Of a DNA stretch of 44,790 nucleotides, positions 16,152-25,043 are shown one piece after another. Location of the stretch: NCBI GenBank assembly GCA_002435595.1, contig DJBL01000101.1:1-44790 (forward strand). The letters run 5' to 3'. The first letter of the stretch is position 1. The number at the start of each line of letters is the position of its first letter. Source of the stretch: Stenotrophomonas maltophilia. GTDB taxonomy: Bacteria > Pseudomonadota > Gammaproteobacteria > Xanthomonadales > Xanthomonadaceae. The translations under genes and the position numbers were made by a program. The notes beneath the pieces were generated by a model. That model was not told the origin of the DNA. It saw only the letters and a list, made by a program, of their open reading frames with translations, and ran no database searches.

Positions 16152-16679
16152 ATGAAGGCGACAGGTAATTTCGAGGCGGCGCGCGACGTCGACCCGATGG
16201 TGGTCTTGAATGACAAGACCCGTGCGCACATCGATCACTGGCTGGCCAAGTTCCCGCCGGATCGCAAGCGTTCGGCCGTGCTGCAGGGCCTGCACGCCGC
16301 GCAGGAACAGAACCAGGGCTGGCTGACCGACGAACTGATCGCCGGCGTGGCCAAGTACCTGGACCTGCCGCCGGTGTGGGCCTACGAAGTGGCCAGCTTC
16401 TACTCGATGTTCGAGCTGGAAAAGGTCGGTCGCCACAACGTCGCCTTCTGCACCAACATCAGCTGCTGGTTGAACGGTGCCGAGGACCTGGTCGCGCACG
16501 CCGAGAAGAAGCTCGGCTGCAAGACCGGCCAGTCCACCGCCGACGGCCGCGTCTACCTCAAGCGTGAAGAAGAATGCCTGGCCGGTTGCGCCGGTGCGCC
16601 GATGATGGTCATCAATGGCCATTACCACGAGCGCCTGACCGTCGAGAAAGTCGACGAGCTGCTGGACGGGTTGGAGTAA
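16152..16679 (+). CDS. nuoE: NADH-quinone oxidoreductase subunit E
   Basis: NuoE is the 24-kDa thioredoxin-fold subunit that carries the [2Fe-2S] cluster N1a. The 175-residue product has all four cluster cysteines: Cys100 and Cys105 in CTNISC, then Cys142 and Cys146 in CLAGC. The ATG at 16152 is preceded by GAGG at 16141-16144. It pairs with NuoF in the NADH dehydrogenase module, and nuoF begins three bases downstream. Confidence 0.97.
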   Translation: MKATGNFEAARDVDPMVVLNDKTRAHIDHWLAKFPPDRKRSAVLQGLHAAQEQNQGWLTDELIAGVAKYLDLPPVWAYEVASFYSMFELEKVGRHNVAFCTNISCWLNGAEDLVAHAEKKLGCKTGQSTADGRVYLKREEECLAGCAGAPMMVINGHYHERLTVEKVDELLDGLE

Positions 16680-16682
16680 GAC

Positions 16683-18023
16683 ATGGCACATCATCACGCA
16701 CCCAGTGGTCCGGTCGGTCCCGCACCGTTGCCGCACCAGGTGGTCTACACCACCTTGCACTACGACACCCCGTGGTCGTACGAAAACTACCTCAAGACCG
16801 GTGGTTACGCCGCCCTGCGCAAGATCCTCGAAGAGAAGATCTCGCCGGAGCAGGTCATCGAGATGGTCAAGCAGTCCAACCTGCGCGGCCGCGGTGGCGC
16901 CGGCTTCCCGACCGGCCTGAAGTGGTCCTTCATGCCCAAGGGCAACATGCAGAAGTACATCCTCTGCAACTCGGACGAATCCGAGCCGGGCACCTGCAAG
17001 GATCGCGACATCCTGCGCTACAACCCGCATTCGGTCGTGGAAGGCATGGCGATCGCCTGCTACGCCACCGGCTCGACCGTGGGCTACAACTACCTGCGCG
17101 GTGAGTTCCACCACGAGCCGTTCGAGAACTTCGAGCAGGCCCTGGCCGATGCCTATGCCAATGGCTGGCTGGGCAAGGACATCCTCGGCAGTGGCGTGGA
17201 CATCGATATCTACGGTGCGCTCGGCGCCGGCGCGTACATCTGCGGCGAAGAAACCGCGCTGATGGAATCGCTGGAAGGCAAGAAGGGCCAGCCGCGCTAC
17301 AAGCCGCCGTTCCCGGCCAACTTCGGCCTGTACGGCAAGCCGTCGACGATCAACAACACCGAGACCTATGCCTCGGTGCCGGCGATCATCCGCAACGGCC
17401 CGGAATGGTTCCAGGGCCTGAGCCTGACCAAGAACGGCGGTCCGAAGATCTTCTCGGTCTCCGGCTGCGTGCAGAAGGGCGGCAACTTCGAAGTGCCGCT
17501 GGGCACCACCTTCGACGAACTGCTGGAAATGGCCGGCGGCCTCAAGCCGGGCCGCACGCTGAAGGGCGCGGTCCCGGGCGGCGTCTCGATGCCGGTGCTG
17601 AAGGCCGAGGAACTCAAGGGCCTGCAGATGGACTACGACACCCTGCGTGCCCTGGGCACCGGCCTGGGTTCGGGTGCCATCGTGGTGCTCGATGACAGCG
17701 TGTGCTGCGTCAAGTTCGCCTGCCGCATCAGCCAGTTCTTCCACAAGGAATCCTGTGGCCAGTGCACCCCGTGCCGTGAAGGCACCGGCTGGATGCACCG
17801 CGTGCTCGAGCGCATCGTCGCCGGCAAGGCGACCATGGAAGACCTGCACCAGTTGAAGACGGTGGCCGGCCAGATCGAAGGCCACACCATCTGCGCGTTC
17901 GGTGAAGCGGCGGCATGGCCCATTCAGGGCTTCCTGCGCCAGTTCTGGGACGAATTCGAGTATTACATCGTCAACGGTCATTCGATGGTTGACGGCAAGA
18001 AGGTGGAGGCAGCCGCTGCATGA
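16683..18023 (+). CDS. nuoF: NADH-quinone oxidoreductase subunit F (NADH- and FMN-binding)
   Basis: NuoF oxidises NADH via FMN and passes electrons to cluster N3. The 446-residue protein has the glycine-rich nucleotide loop RGRGGAGFPTG (68-78) and the acidic loop NSDESEPGT, with ICGEETAL further on. The [4Fe-4S] N3 ligands are in ESCGQCTPCREG, with the fourth Cys in TICAFGEAAAWP. The N-terminus MAHHHAPSGP carries a natural His triplet. The final bases overlap the nuoG start (ATGA). Confidence 0.98.
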   Translation: MAHHHAPSGPVGPAPLPHQVVYTTLHYDTPWSYENYLKTGGYAALRKILEEKISPEQVIEMVKQSNLRGRGGAGFPTGLKWSFMPKGNMQKYILCNSDESEPGTCKDRDILRYNPHSVVEGMAIACYATGSTVGYNYLRGEFHHEPFENFEQALADAYANGWLGKDILGSGVDIDIYGALGAGAYICGEETALMESLEGKKGQPRYKPPFPANFGLYGKPSTINNTETYASVPAIIRNGPEWFQGLSLTKNGGPKIFSVSGCVQKGGNFEVPLGTTFDELLEMAGGLKPGRTLKGAVPGGVSMPVLKAEELKGLQMDYDTLRALGTGLGSGAIVVLDDSVCCVKFACRISQFFHKESCGQCTPCREGTGWMHRVLERIVAGKATMEDLHQLKTVAGQIEGHTICAFGEAAAWPIQGFLRQFWDEFEYYIVNGHSMVDGKKVEAAAA

Positions 18024-20254
18024 GCGCGCAACCCGTAAATCCGAGCGTGCCACCGGACCACGTCACCGTCGAGATCGACGGCCAGTCGCTGGTCGTGCCC
18101 AAGGGCTCGATGATCATCCAGGCCGCCGACAAGGCCGGCATCCCGATCCCGCGCTTCTGCTACCACGAGAAGCTGCCGATCGCGGCCAACTGCCGCATGT
18201 GCCTGGTCGACGTGGAAAAGTCGCCCAAGCCGGCGCCGGCCTGCGCCACGCCGGTGATGGATGGCATGAAGGTCGCCACCCGCAGTGAAAAGGCGCTGAA
18301 GTTCCAGCGCTCGGTGATGGAATTCCTGCTGATCAACCATCCGCTGGACTGCCCGATCTGCGATCAGGGCGGCGAGTGCGAACTGCAGGACGTCTCGCTG
18401 GGCTATGGCCGTTCGGTCAGCCGCTTCAACGAGCGCAAGCGCGTGGTGCCCGACGAGGACATCGGTCCGCTGGTCGCCACCGAGATGACCCGCTGCATCC
18501 AGTGCACCCGCTGCGTCCGCTTCACCGCCGACGTCGCCGGTACCTACGAACTGGGTGGCATGTACCGCGGTGAGAACCTGCAGATCGGCACCTACGACGG
18601 CAAGCCGCTGACCACCGAGCTGTCCGGCAACGTCGTCGACGTGTGCCCGGTCGGCGCGCTGACCAACAAGGTGTTCCAGTTCCGCGCCCGTCCGTGGGAA
18701 CTGACCGCGCGCGAATCGCTGGGCTATCACGACGCCATGGGTTCGAACCTGTTCCTGCACGTGCGTCGCGGCGAAGTGCTGCGCGCGGTGCCGCGCGACA
18801 ACGAGTCGGTCAACGAATGCTGGCTGTCCGATCGTGACCGCTACTCGCACCAGGGCCTGTACAGCGACGACCGTGCGGTCAAGCCGCTGCGCAAGGTCAA
18901 CGGCGAGTGGAAGGAAGTAAGCTGGGCGGAAGGCCTGGCGGCGGCCAGCGAGATCCTCAAGGCCAACCAGGGCGACCACCTGGGCGTGCTGGTGCATCCG
19001 TCCACCTCCAACGAGGAGGGCGCGCTGCTGGCCCGCCTGGCCACCGGCCTGGGCTCGAGCAACATCGACCACCGCATCAACAACCGCGATTTCTCCGACG
19101 CTGCCACCGCCGAGGTCTTCGGCCTGCCGCTGGCCGAGATCGAAGGCGCGGACAGCATCGTGGTGCTCGGCAGCAACATCCGCCACGAGCTGCCGCTGCT
19201 GCATGCCCGCCTGCGCAAGGCACAGACCACGCGCAACGCCCGGATCCACGCGGTCAACCCGGTCGATTTCGACTTCGCCTTCAAGCTGGCCGGCAAGCAG
19301 ATCGTCGCGCCGTCGAAGTTCGTCGAGGCGCTGGGCAACGCCGAACTGCGCGATGCGGTCAAGGCTGCCAGCAACGCCGTGCTGATCGTCGGCGCGATCG
19401 CCGAAAACCACCCGCAGGCCGCCGCGATCCGCGCCGCCGCGCGTGATTTCGCCGCCGCCACCGGTGCCAGGCTGTGCCGCATCCCGCAGGGTGCCAACGC
19501 GGTCGGCCTGTCCCGCGCCGGCGTGCTGCCGGCCGGCAAGGACGTCAACGCCATGCTGGCGCAGCCGCGCAAGGCCTATGCCCTGTACGGCATCGAGCCG
19601 GGCCTGGACTTCGCCGACGCCGCCGCTGCCCGCAAGGCACTGGCCGGCGCCCAGGTGGTGGCCTTCAGCCAGTTCGCCTGCGCTTCCACCCGCGACGTCG
19701 CCGACGTGATCCTGCCGATCGGCGCACTGCCGGAAGTGGATGCCACCCTGACCAACCTCGATGGTCGCGAGCAGTCGGCCCGTGCCGGCGGCAAGCTGCC
19801 GGGCGAGGCGCGTGAGGGCTGGCGCGTGCTGCGTGCACTGGGCGGCGAGCTGGCCCTGGCCGGTTTCGAGTTCACCGACCTGGCCGGCCTGCGCGCCAGC
19901 CTGGCCCCGGTCAGCGTCAGCGTTGCGTCTTCGCCGGCGACGCCGGTGGCGGGCGAGGGCCTGGAAGTGGCCTCGACCGCTGCGATCTACCGCACCGATG
20001 CGGTGGTCCGTCGCGCCCAGGCGCTGCAGTCGCATCCGCTCAACAATGCCCCGCGCATCGTGCTCAATGCCGACGATGCCGCCCGCCTGCAGTTGGCGGA
20101 AGGGCAGATGGCCAAGGTCGGCACCGACGCCGGTCGCGCCACGCTGCCGGTGGTGGTCGACGCCCGCGTCGCCGCGGGTGCGGTCTGGATTGAATCGGGC
20201 CACGGTGCAACCGCGCCGCTGGGTGCCGCACGCGTAACGGTGGTGGCTGCATGA
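18020..20254 (+). CDS. nuoG: NADH-quinone oxidoreductase subunit G
   Basis: NuoG is the largest peripheral subunit and holds several iron-sulfur clusters. The 744-residue product has an N-terminal ferredoxin-type [2Fe-2S] domain (CYHEKL...CRMC...C), the HPLDCPICDQGGECELQD motif for the His/Cys-ligated N5 cluster, and MTRCIQCTRC with DVCPVG for N4. A molybdopterin-oxidoreductase-like fold without cofactor follows. It overlaps nuoF and nuoH at ATGA junctions. The C-terminal third is Ala-rich and variable. Confidence 0.97.
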   Translation: MSAQPVNPSVPPDHVTVEIDGQSLVVPKGSMIIQAADKAGIPIPRFCYHEKLPIAANCRMCLVDVEKSPKPAPACATPVMDGMKVATRSEKALKFQRSVMEFLLINHPLDCPICDQGGECELQDVSLGYGRSVSRFNERKRVVPDEDIGPLVATEMTRCIQCTRCVRFTADVAGTYELGGMYRGENLQIGTYDGKPLTTELSGNVVDVCPVGALTNKVFQFRARPWELTARESLGYHDAMGSNLFLHVRRGEVLRAVPRDNESVNECWLSDRDRYSHQGLYSDDRAVKPLRKVNGEWKEVSWAEGLAAASEILKANQGDHLGVLVHPSTSNEEGALLARLATGLGSSNIDHRINNRDFSDAATAEVFGLPLAEIEGADSIVVLGSNIRHELPLLHARLRKAQTTRNARIHAVNPVDFDFAFKLAGKQIVAPSKFVEALGNAELRDAVKAASNAVLIVGAIAENHPQAAAIRAAARDFAAATGARLCRIPQGANAVGLSRAGVLPAGKDVNAMLAQPRKAYALYGIEPGLDFADAAAARKALAGAQVVAFSQFACASTRDVADVILPIGALPEVDATLTNLDGREQSARAGGKLPGEAREGWRVLRALGGELALAGFEFTDLAGLRASLAPVSVSVASSPATPVAGEGLEVASTAAIYRTDAVVRRAQALQSHPLNNAPRIVLNADDAARLQLAEGQMAKVGTDAGRATLPVVVDARVAAGAVWIESGHGATAPLGAARVTVVAA

Positions 20255-21342
20255 ACGAATTGCTGTTGAACGCGGTCGACCCGCTGCACCAGTGGCTGCT
20301 GTCGCTGGGCGAGATCGGTGCGCTGCTCTGGATCATCCTGAAGATCCTGGTGATCGCCATGCCGGTGATCATCTCGGTGGCCTTCTTCGTGGTCTGGGAG
20401 CGCAAGCTGATCGGCTGGATGCACGTCCGCCACGGCCCGATGTACGTGGGCATGGGCATCTTCCAGGCCTTCGCCGACGTCTTCAAGCTGCTGTTCAAGG
20501 AAATCATCCAGCCGGCCAGCTCGCACAAGGCGATGTTCATCCTTGCGCCGCTGATCACCCTGGCCCCGGCCTTCGCGGCCTGGTCGGTGATTCCCTTCGA
20601 CGCGAAGATCGTGCTGTCCAACGCCAATGCCGGCCTGCTGTACCTGCTGGCGATGACCTCGCTGGGCGTGTACGGCATCATCCTGGCCGGTTGGGCCTCC
20701 AACTCCAAGTACGCCTTCCTGGGTGCGATGCGCGCCTCGGCGCAGATGATCAGCTACGAAATCGCCATGGGCTTTGCCCTGGTCGGCGTGATGATCGCCT
20801 CGGGCAGCCTGAACCTGAGCAGCATCGTGATGGCCCAGGCCGGCAGCTCCGGCTTCTTCGACTGGTTCCTGCTGCCGCTGTTCCCGCTGTTCGTCGTGTA
20901 CTGGGTGTCCGGCGTGGCCGAAACCAACCGCGCGCCGTTCGACGTGGTGGAAGGCGAGTCGGAAATCGTGGCCGGCCACATGGTCGAATACTCCGGTGGT
21001 GCGTTCGCGCTGTTCTTCCTGGCCGAATACGCCAACATGATCCTGATCAGCTTCCTGATCTCGATCTTCTTCCTCGGCGGCTGGCTGAGCCCGATCCAGG
21101 GCTGGGTCTCGGCGGACATCTCTCCGTGGATCGACTGGATCTGGAAGGGTGGCTGGCCGTGGCTGCTGCTGAAGGTGTTCTTCTTCGCCAGCGCCTACAT
21201 CTGGTTCCGTGCCAGCTTCCCGCGCTTCCGTTATGACCAGATCATGCGTCTGGGCTGGAAGGTCTTCATCCCGCTCACCATCGCGTGGATTGCAGTGACG
21301 GCGTTGATGGTGTTCTACGGCGTGATCCAGAAGGGCGTCTAA
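20251..21342 (+). CDS. nuoH: NADH-quinone oxidoreductase subunit H
   Basis: NuoH is the membrane subunit that builds the quinone channel between the two arms. The 363-residue protein has about eight transmembrane helices. Family signatures include WERKLIGWMHVRHGP near residue 50, the acidic loop ETNRAPFDVVEGESEIVAG near 230 and RASFPRFRYDQIMRLGWK near the end. Its start overlaps the nuoG stop. nuoI begins after a 3-bp gap. Confidence 0.97.
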   Translation: MNELLLNAVDPLHQWLLSLGEIGALLWIILKILVIAMPVIISVAFFVVWERKLIGWMHVRHGPMYVGMGIFQAFADVFKLLFKEIIQPASSHKAMFILAPLITLAPAFAAWSVIPFDAKIVLSNANAGLLYLLAMTSLGVYGIILAGWASNSKYAFLGAMRASAQMISYEIAMGFALVGVMIASGSLNLSSIVMAQAGSSGFFDWFLLPLFPLFVVYWVSGVAETNRAPFDVVEGESEIVAGHMVEYSGGAFALFFLAEYANMILISFLISIFFLGGWLSPIQGWVSADISPWIDWIWKGGWPWLLLKVFFFASAYIWFRASFPRFRYDQIMRLGWKVFIPLTIAWIAVTALMVFYGVIQKGV

Positions 21343-21345
21343 GTG

Positions 21346-21834
21346 ATGAACAGAATTACCCATTACTTCAAAAGCCTGCTGCTGCTCGAGCTGCTCGGCG
21401 GTCTGTGGCTGACCCTGAAGTACGCCTTCAAGCCCAAGTACACGCTGATGTACCCGATGGAGAAGTTCCCGCAGTCCCCGCGCTTCCGCGGCCTGCACGC
21501 CCTGCGCCGGTATCCCAACGGTGAAGAGCGCTGCATCGCCTGCAAGCTGTGCGAAGCGGTCTGCCCGGCACTGGCCATCACCATCGACTCGGCCAAGCGC
21601 GAGGACGGCAGCCGTCGTACCACCCGTTACGACATCGATCTGTTCAAGTGCATCTTCTGCGGCTTCTGCGAAGAAAGCTGCCCGGTGGACTCGATCGTGG
21701 AGACCCACATCCTCGAGTACCACTTCGAGAATCGTGGCGAGAACATCGTTACCAAGCCGCAGCTGCTGGCCATCGGTGATCGGCTTGAAGCCGAGATCGC
21801 CGAGCGTCGCGCCGCCGATGCCGCTTTCCGCTGA
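21346..21834 (+). CDS. nuoI: NADH-quinone oxidoreductase subunit I
   Basis: NuoI is a two-cluster ferredoxin subunit (N6a and N6b) that relays electrons to NuoB. The 162-residue protein has the ligands Cys63, 66, 69, 73 (CIACKLCEAVCP) and Cys102, 105, 108, 112 (CIFCGFCEESCP). An amphipathic N-terminal segment (SLLLLELLGGLWLTLKY) docks on the membrane. An in-frame GTG lies one codon upstream at 21343; I prefer the ATG at 21346. Confidence 0.97.
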   Translation: MNRITHYFKSLLLLELLGGLWLTLKYAFKPKYTLMYPMEKFPQSPRFRGLHALRRYPNGEERCIACKLCEAVCPALAITIDSAKREDGSRRTTRYDIDLFKCIFCGFCEESCPVDSIVETHILEYHFENRGENIVTKPQLLAIGDRLEAEIAERRAADAAFR

Positions 21835-21840
21835 GGTCGA

Positions 21841-22500
21841 ATGATGGATTGGGTAAATATCAGTTTCTGGGTCTTCTCCATCGTGGCGGGCATCTCCGCC
21901 GCGGCGGTGATCAGCGTGCGCAATCCGGTCTACGCCGTGTTGTGCCTCATCCTGACCTTCTTCTCCGTGGCCTGCATCTGGATCCTGGTCGGCGCTGAGT
22001 TCCTCGGCGTGGCGCTGGTGCTGGTGTACGTGGGCGCGGTCATGGTGCTGTTCCTGTTCGTGGTGATGATGCTGGACATCGACGCCACCAACCTGCGCGA
22101 AGGCTGGGTGCGATACCTGCCGATCGGCCTGGTGGTCGCCATCACCATGCTGGTGCAGATGCTGGTGCTGATCGGGGTGAAGGGCAGGGCGGTCAATCCG
22201 TTCCCGGCCGACAACGCCGCTGCGCTGGCCGCCGACAGCTCCAACATCACCTGGCTGGCGCGCAGCCTGTTCACCGAGTACCTGCTGCCGTTCGAGTTCG
22301 CCGCCGTGATCCTGACCGTGGCCGTGGTCGCCGCCGTGATGCTGACCCTGCGTCGCCGCACCGGCCTGAAGACCCAGAACCCGACCGAGCAGACCATGGT
22401 CAAGGGCAGCGACCGCCTGCGCATCGTCAAGATGGATGTCGCCACCCCGGTGGTCCACACCAACACCAAGCCGTCCAGCGACGAGGAGGCAACGCCATGA
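21841..22500 (+). CDS. nuoJ: NADH-quinone oxidoreductase subunit J
   Basis: NuoJ is a membrane subunit next to NuoH, NuoA and NuoK. The 219-residue protein has about five transmembrane helices. The third contains the conserved VLVYVGAVMVLFLFVVMML, where a pi-bulge is known in the family. The C-terminal 40 residues are polar and poorly conserved. Two adjacent ATGs (21841, 21844) could both serve. The stop overlaps the nuoK start (ATGA). Confidence 0.95.
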   Translation: MMDWVNISFWVFSIVAGISAAAVISVRNPVYAVLCLILTFFSVACIWILVGAEFLGVALVLVYVGAVMVLFLFVVMMLDIDATNLREGWVRYLPIGLVVAITMLVQMLVLIGVKGRAVNPFPADNAAALAADSSNITWLARSLFTEYLLPFEFAAVILTVAVVAAVMLTLRRRTGLKTQNPTEQTMVKGSDRLRIVKMDVATPVVHTNTKPSSDEEATP

Positions 22501-22802
22501 TCACCCTCGGCCATATCCTGGCGTTGGGCGCGCTGCTGTTCTGCATCAGCCTCGCCGGCATCTTCCTCAACCGCAAGAACATCATCGTGCTGCTGATGTC
22601 GGTCGAGCTGATGCTGCTGTCGGTCAACATCAATTTCGTCGGGTTCTCGCGTGAACTGGGTGATACGGCCGGACAGCTGTTCGTCTTCTTCATCCTGACC
22701 GTGGCCGCGGCCGAGGCCGCCATCGGCCTCGCGATCCTGGTAACCCTGTTCCGTAACCGCCGCACCATCAATGTCGGCGAAGTCGATTCGCTGAAGGGCT
22801 GA
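22497..22802 (+). CDS. nuoK: NADH-quinone oxidoreductase subunit K
   Basis: NuoK is a three-helix, MrpC-like membrane subunit with buried glutamates needed for proton pumping. The 101-residue product shows VLLMSVELMLLSVNI with the first glutamate, and AAAEAAIGLAILVTLFR with the second. The ATG overlaps the nuoJ stop; nuoL begins 7 bp downstream. Confidence 0.97.
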   Translation: MITLGHILALGALLFCISLAGIFLNRKNIIVLLMSVELMLLSVNINFVGFSRELGDTAGQLFVFFILTVAAAEAAIGLAILVTLFRNRRTINVGEVDSLKG

Positions 22803-22809
22803 TCCGTAG

Positions 22810-25020
22810 ATGGAAATCACTCTCTCCAAGAGTCTGTTGATCGCAGTGGTGCTTGCACCGCTGGTCGGCAGCATCATCGCCGGCCTGTTCGGCCGGCAGG
22901 TCGGTCGCATCGGCGCGCAGACAGTCACCATCCTGGGCGTCGGCGCCAGCTGCATCATGTCCAGCTACGTGCTGTACATGCTGCTGTGGGGCGGGGCGCA
23001 GCCGTACAACGAGAACATCTACACGTTCTTCGAAGTCGGCCAGTACTCGGCCCACGTCGGTTTCATGATCGACAAGCTGACGGCCATGATGATGGTCGTG
23101 GTCACCTTCGTGTCGTTCCTGGTGCACGTGTACACCATCGGCTACATGCAGGATGACCCGGGCTACCAGCGGTTCTTCAGCTACATTTCGCTGTTCACCT
23201 TCTCCATGCTCACCCTGGTGATGAGCAACAACTTCCTGCAGCTGTTCTTCGGCTGGGAAGCGGTGGGCCTGGTGTCCTACCTGCTGATCGGTTTCTGGTT
23301 CAAGCGCCCGACCGCGATCTTCGCCAACATGAAGGCGTTCCTGGTCAACCGCGTCGGCGACTTCGGCTTCATCCTCGGCATCGCCGGCGTGCTCTGGGTG
23401 TTCGGTACCCTGGACTACGCCACCGTGTTCGCCAATGCGCCGATCCTGGCCCATCCGGAAGCGCAGCTGCAGGTCTGGTCGGGCGCGATCACCCTGTTCG
23501 GGACCACGTTCAACCTGCTGAGCACGCCGGTCATCTGGTCGATGGCCACGCTGATCTGCATCTGCCTGTTCATCGGCGCCATGGGCAAGTCGGCCCAGGT
23601 CCCGCTGCATGTGTGGCTGCCGGACTCGATGGAAGGCCCGACCCCGATCTCGGCACTGATCCACGCCGCGACCATGGTCACCGCGGGCATTTTCATGGTC
23701 ACCCGCATGTCGCCGCTGTTCGAGCTGTCGCAGACCGCGCTGAACTTCGTGCTGTTCATCGGTGCCACCACCGCGTTCTTCACCGGCCTGATCGGCATCG
23801 TGCAGAACGACATCAAGCGCGTCGTCGCGTACTCCACGCTGTCCCAGCTGGGTTACATGACCGTGGCGCTGGGTGTGTCGGCCTACTCGGCCGCCGTGTT
23901 CCACCTGATGACCCACGCCTTCTTCAAGGCCCTGCTGTTCCTGGGTGCCGGCTCGGTCATCATCGCGATGCACCACGAGCAGGACATGCGCAAGATGGGC
24001 GGCCTGCGCAAGTACATGCCGATCACCTTCGTGACCATGTGGATCGGTACGCTGGCCCTGGTCGGCACCCCGTTCTTCTCCGGCTTCTACTCCAAGGACA
24101 CCATCATCGAGGCGGCGCAGCACCACGCGCACGTGTCGCACAGTTGGGTGGCCACCTACGGGTACTGGGCCGTGCTGGGCGGTGTCATCGTGACCAGCTT
24201 CTACAGCTTCCGCCTGCTGTTCCTGACCTTCCATGGCAAGGAGCGCTTCCGCGACGCGCATGACGATCACGCCCACGCGCACGGCCATGACGATCACCCT
24301 GCCGACGCGCATGCGGCCGATGCCCATGCCGCCGACGCCCACCACGGTGACGCGCACCATGACGACCACGGCCATGGCCACGGTCCGCATGAGCCGCACG
24401 AAACCCCGTGGGTGGTGACGCTGCCGCTGATCCTGCTGGCGATCCCCTCGATCGTGATCGGTTTCTTCGGTATCGGTCCGATGCTGTACGGCACGGACTG
24501 GAAGGGCGCGCAGGCCGAGCACGCGATCCCGGGCCAGGTGCATTCGTTCTTCACCGGCATCGTGGACTTCTACAACCCGTCCCGTGACACCATCGGCGCG
24601 CTGGCCAAAGAGTTCCGCGGCCCGGTTGAGTTCGCGCTGCACGGCATGATGGCCCCGGCCTTCTTCCTGACCGTGGCCGGCTTCCTGCTGGCGGTGCTGT
24701 TCTACCTGTGGAAGCCGGAGCTGGCGGGCAAGGCCCGCAAGACCTTCGCGCCGCTGGTGTCGGTGTTGGAGAACAAGTACGGCTTCGACAAGCTCTGGAT
24801 CGGCGGCTTCGCCGGTGGCGGCATCAAGCTGGGCAAGGTTTCGCGCGCGATCGACACGAACGTGGTCGATGGTGTGGTGGTCAACGGTTCGGCTCGCCTG
24901 ATCGATCTGGCGGCCAACCTGCTGCGTCGCACCCAATCCGGTTTCCTCTATCACTACGCCTTCGCGATGATCATCGGCCTGATTGCCCTCCTGGGCGTCC
25001 TGATGCATTACCTGCGTTGA
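22810..25020 (+). CDS. nuoL: NADH-quinone oxidoreductase subunit L
   Basis: NuoL is the distal antiporter-like proton-pumping subunit with the long lateral helix. The 736-residue product is longer than the ~613 residues of E. coli NuoL. The Mrp-type core includes FFGWEAVGLVSYLLIGFW with the key glutamate, and PLHVWLPDSMEGPTPISALIHAATMVTAG. Residues 482-531 form an insert with 17 His and many Asp in 50 residues, with repeated ADAHA units, between membrane helices. The C-terminal portion (about 600-736) holds the lateral helix and final anchor. Neighbours nuoK and nuoM are tightly spaced. Confidence 0.97.
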   Translation: MEITLSKSLLIAVVLAPLVGSIIAGLFGRQVGRIGAQTVTILGVGASCIMSSYVLYMLLWGGAQPYNENIYTFFEVGQYSAHVGFMIDKLTAMMMVVVTFVSFLVHVYTIGYMQDDPGYQRFFSYISLFTFSMLTLVMSNNFLQLFFGWEAVGLVSYLLIGFWFKRPTAIFANMKAFLVNRVGDFGFILGIAGVLWVFGTLDYATVFANAPILAHPEAQLQVWSGAITLFGTTFNLLSTPVIWSMATLICICLFIGAMGKSAQVPLHVWLPDSMEGPTPISALIHAATMVTAGIFMVTRMSPLFELSQTALNFVLFIGATTAFFTGLIGIVQNDIKRVVAYSTLSQLGYMTVALGVSAYSAAVFHLMTHAFFKALLFLGAGSVIIAMHHEQDMRKMGGLRKYMPITFVTMWIGTLALVGTPFFSGFYSKDTIIEAAQHHAHVSHSWVATYGYWAVLGGVIVTSFYSFRLLFLTFHGKERFRDAHDDHAHAHGHDDHPADAHAADAHAADAHHGDAHHDDHGHGHGPHEPHETPWVVTLPLILLAIPSIVIGFFGIGPMLYGTDWKGAQAEHAIPGQVHSFFTGIVDFYNPSRDTIGALAKEFRGPVEFALHGMMAPAFFLTVAGFLLAVLFYLWKPELAGKARKTFAPLVSVLENKYGFDKLWIGGFAGGGIKLGKVSRAIDTNVVDGVVVNGSARLIDLAANLLRRTQSGFLYHYAFAMIIGLIALLGVLMHYLR

Positions 25021-25043
25021 TGACCTGTACGGAATAAGAAGAC

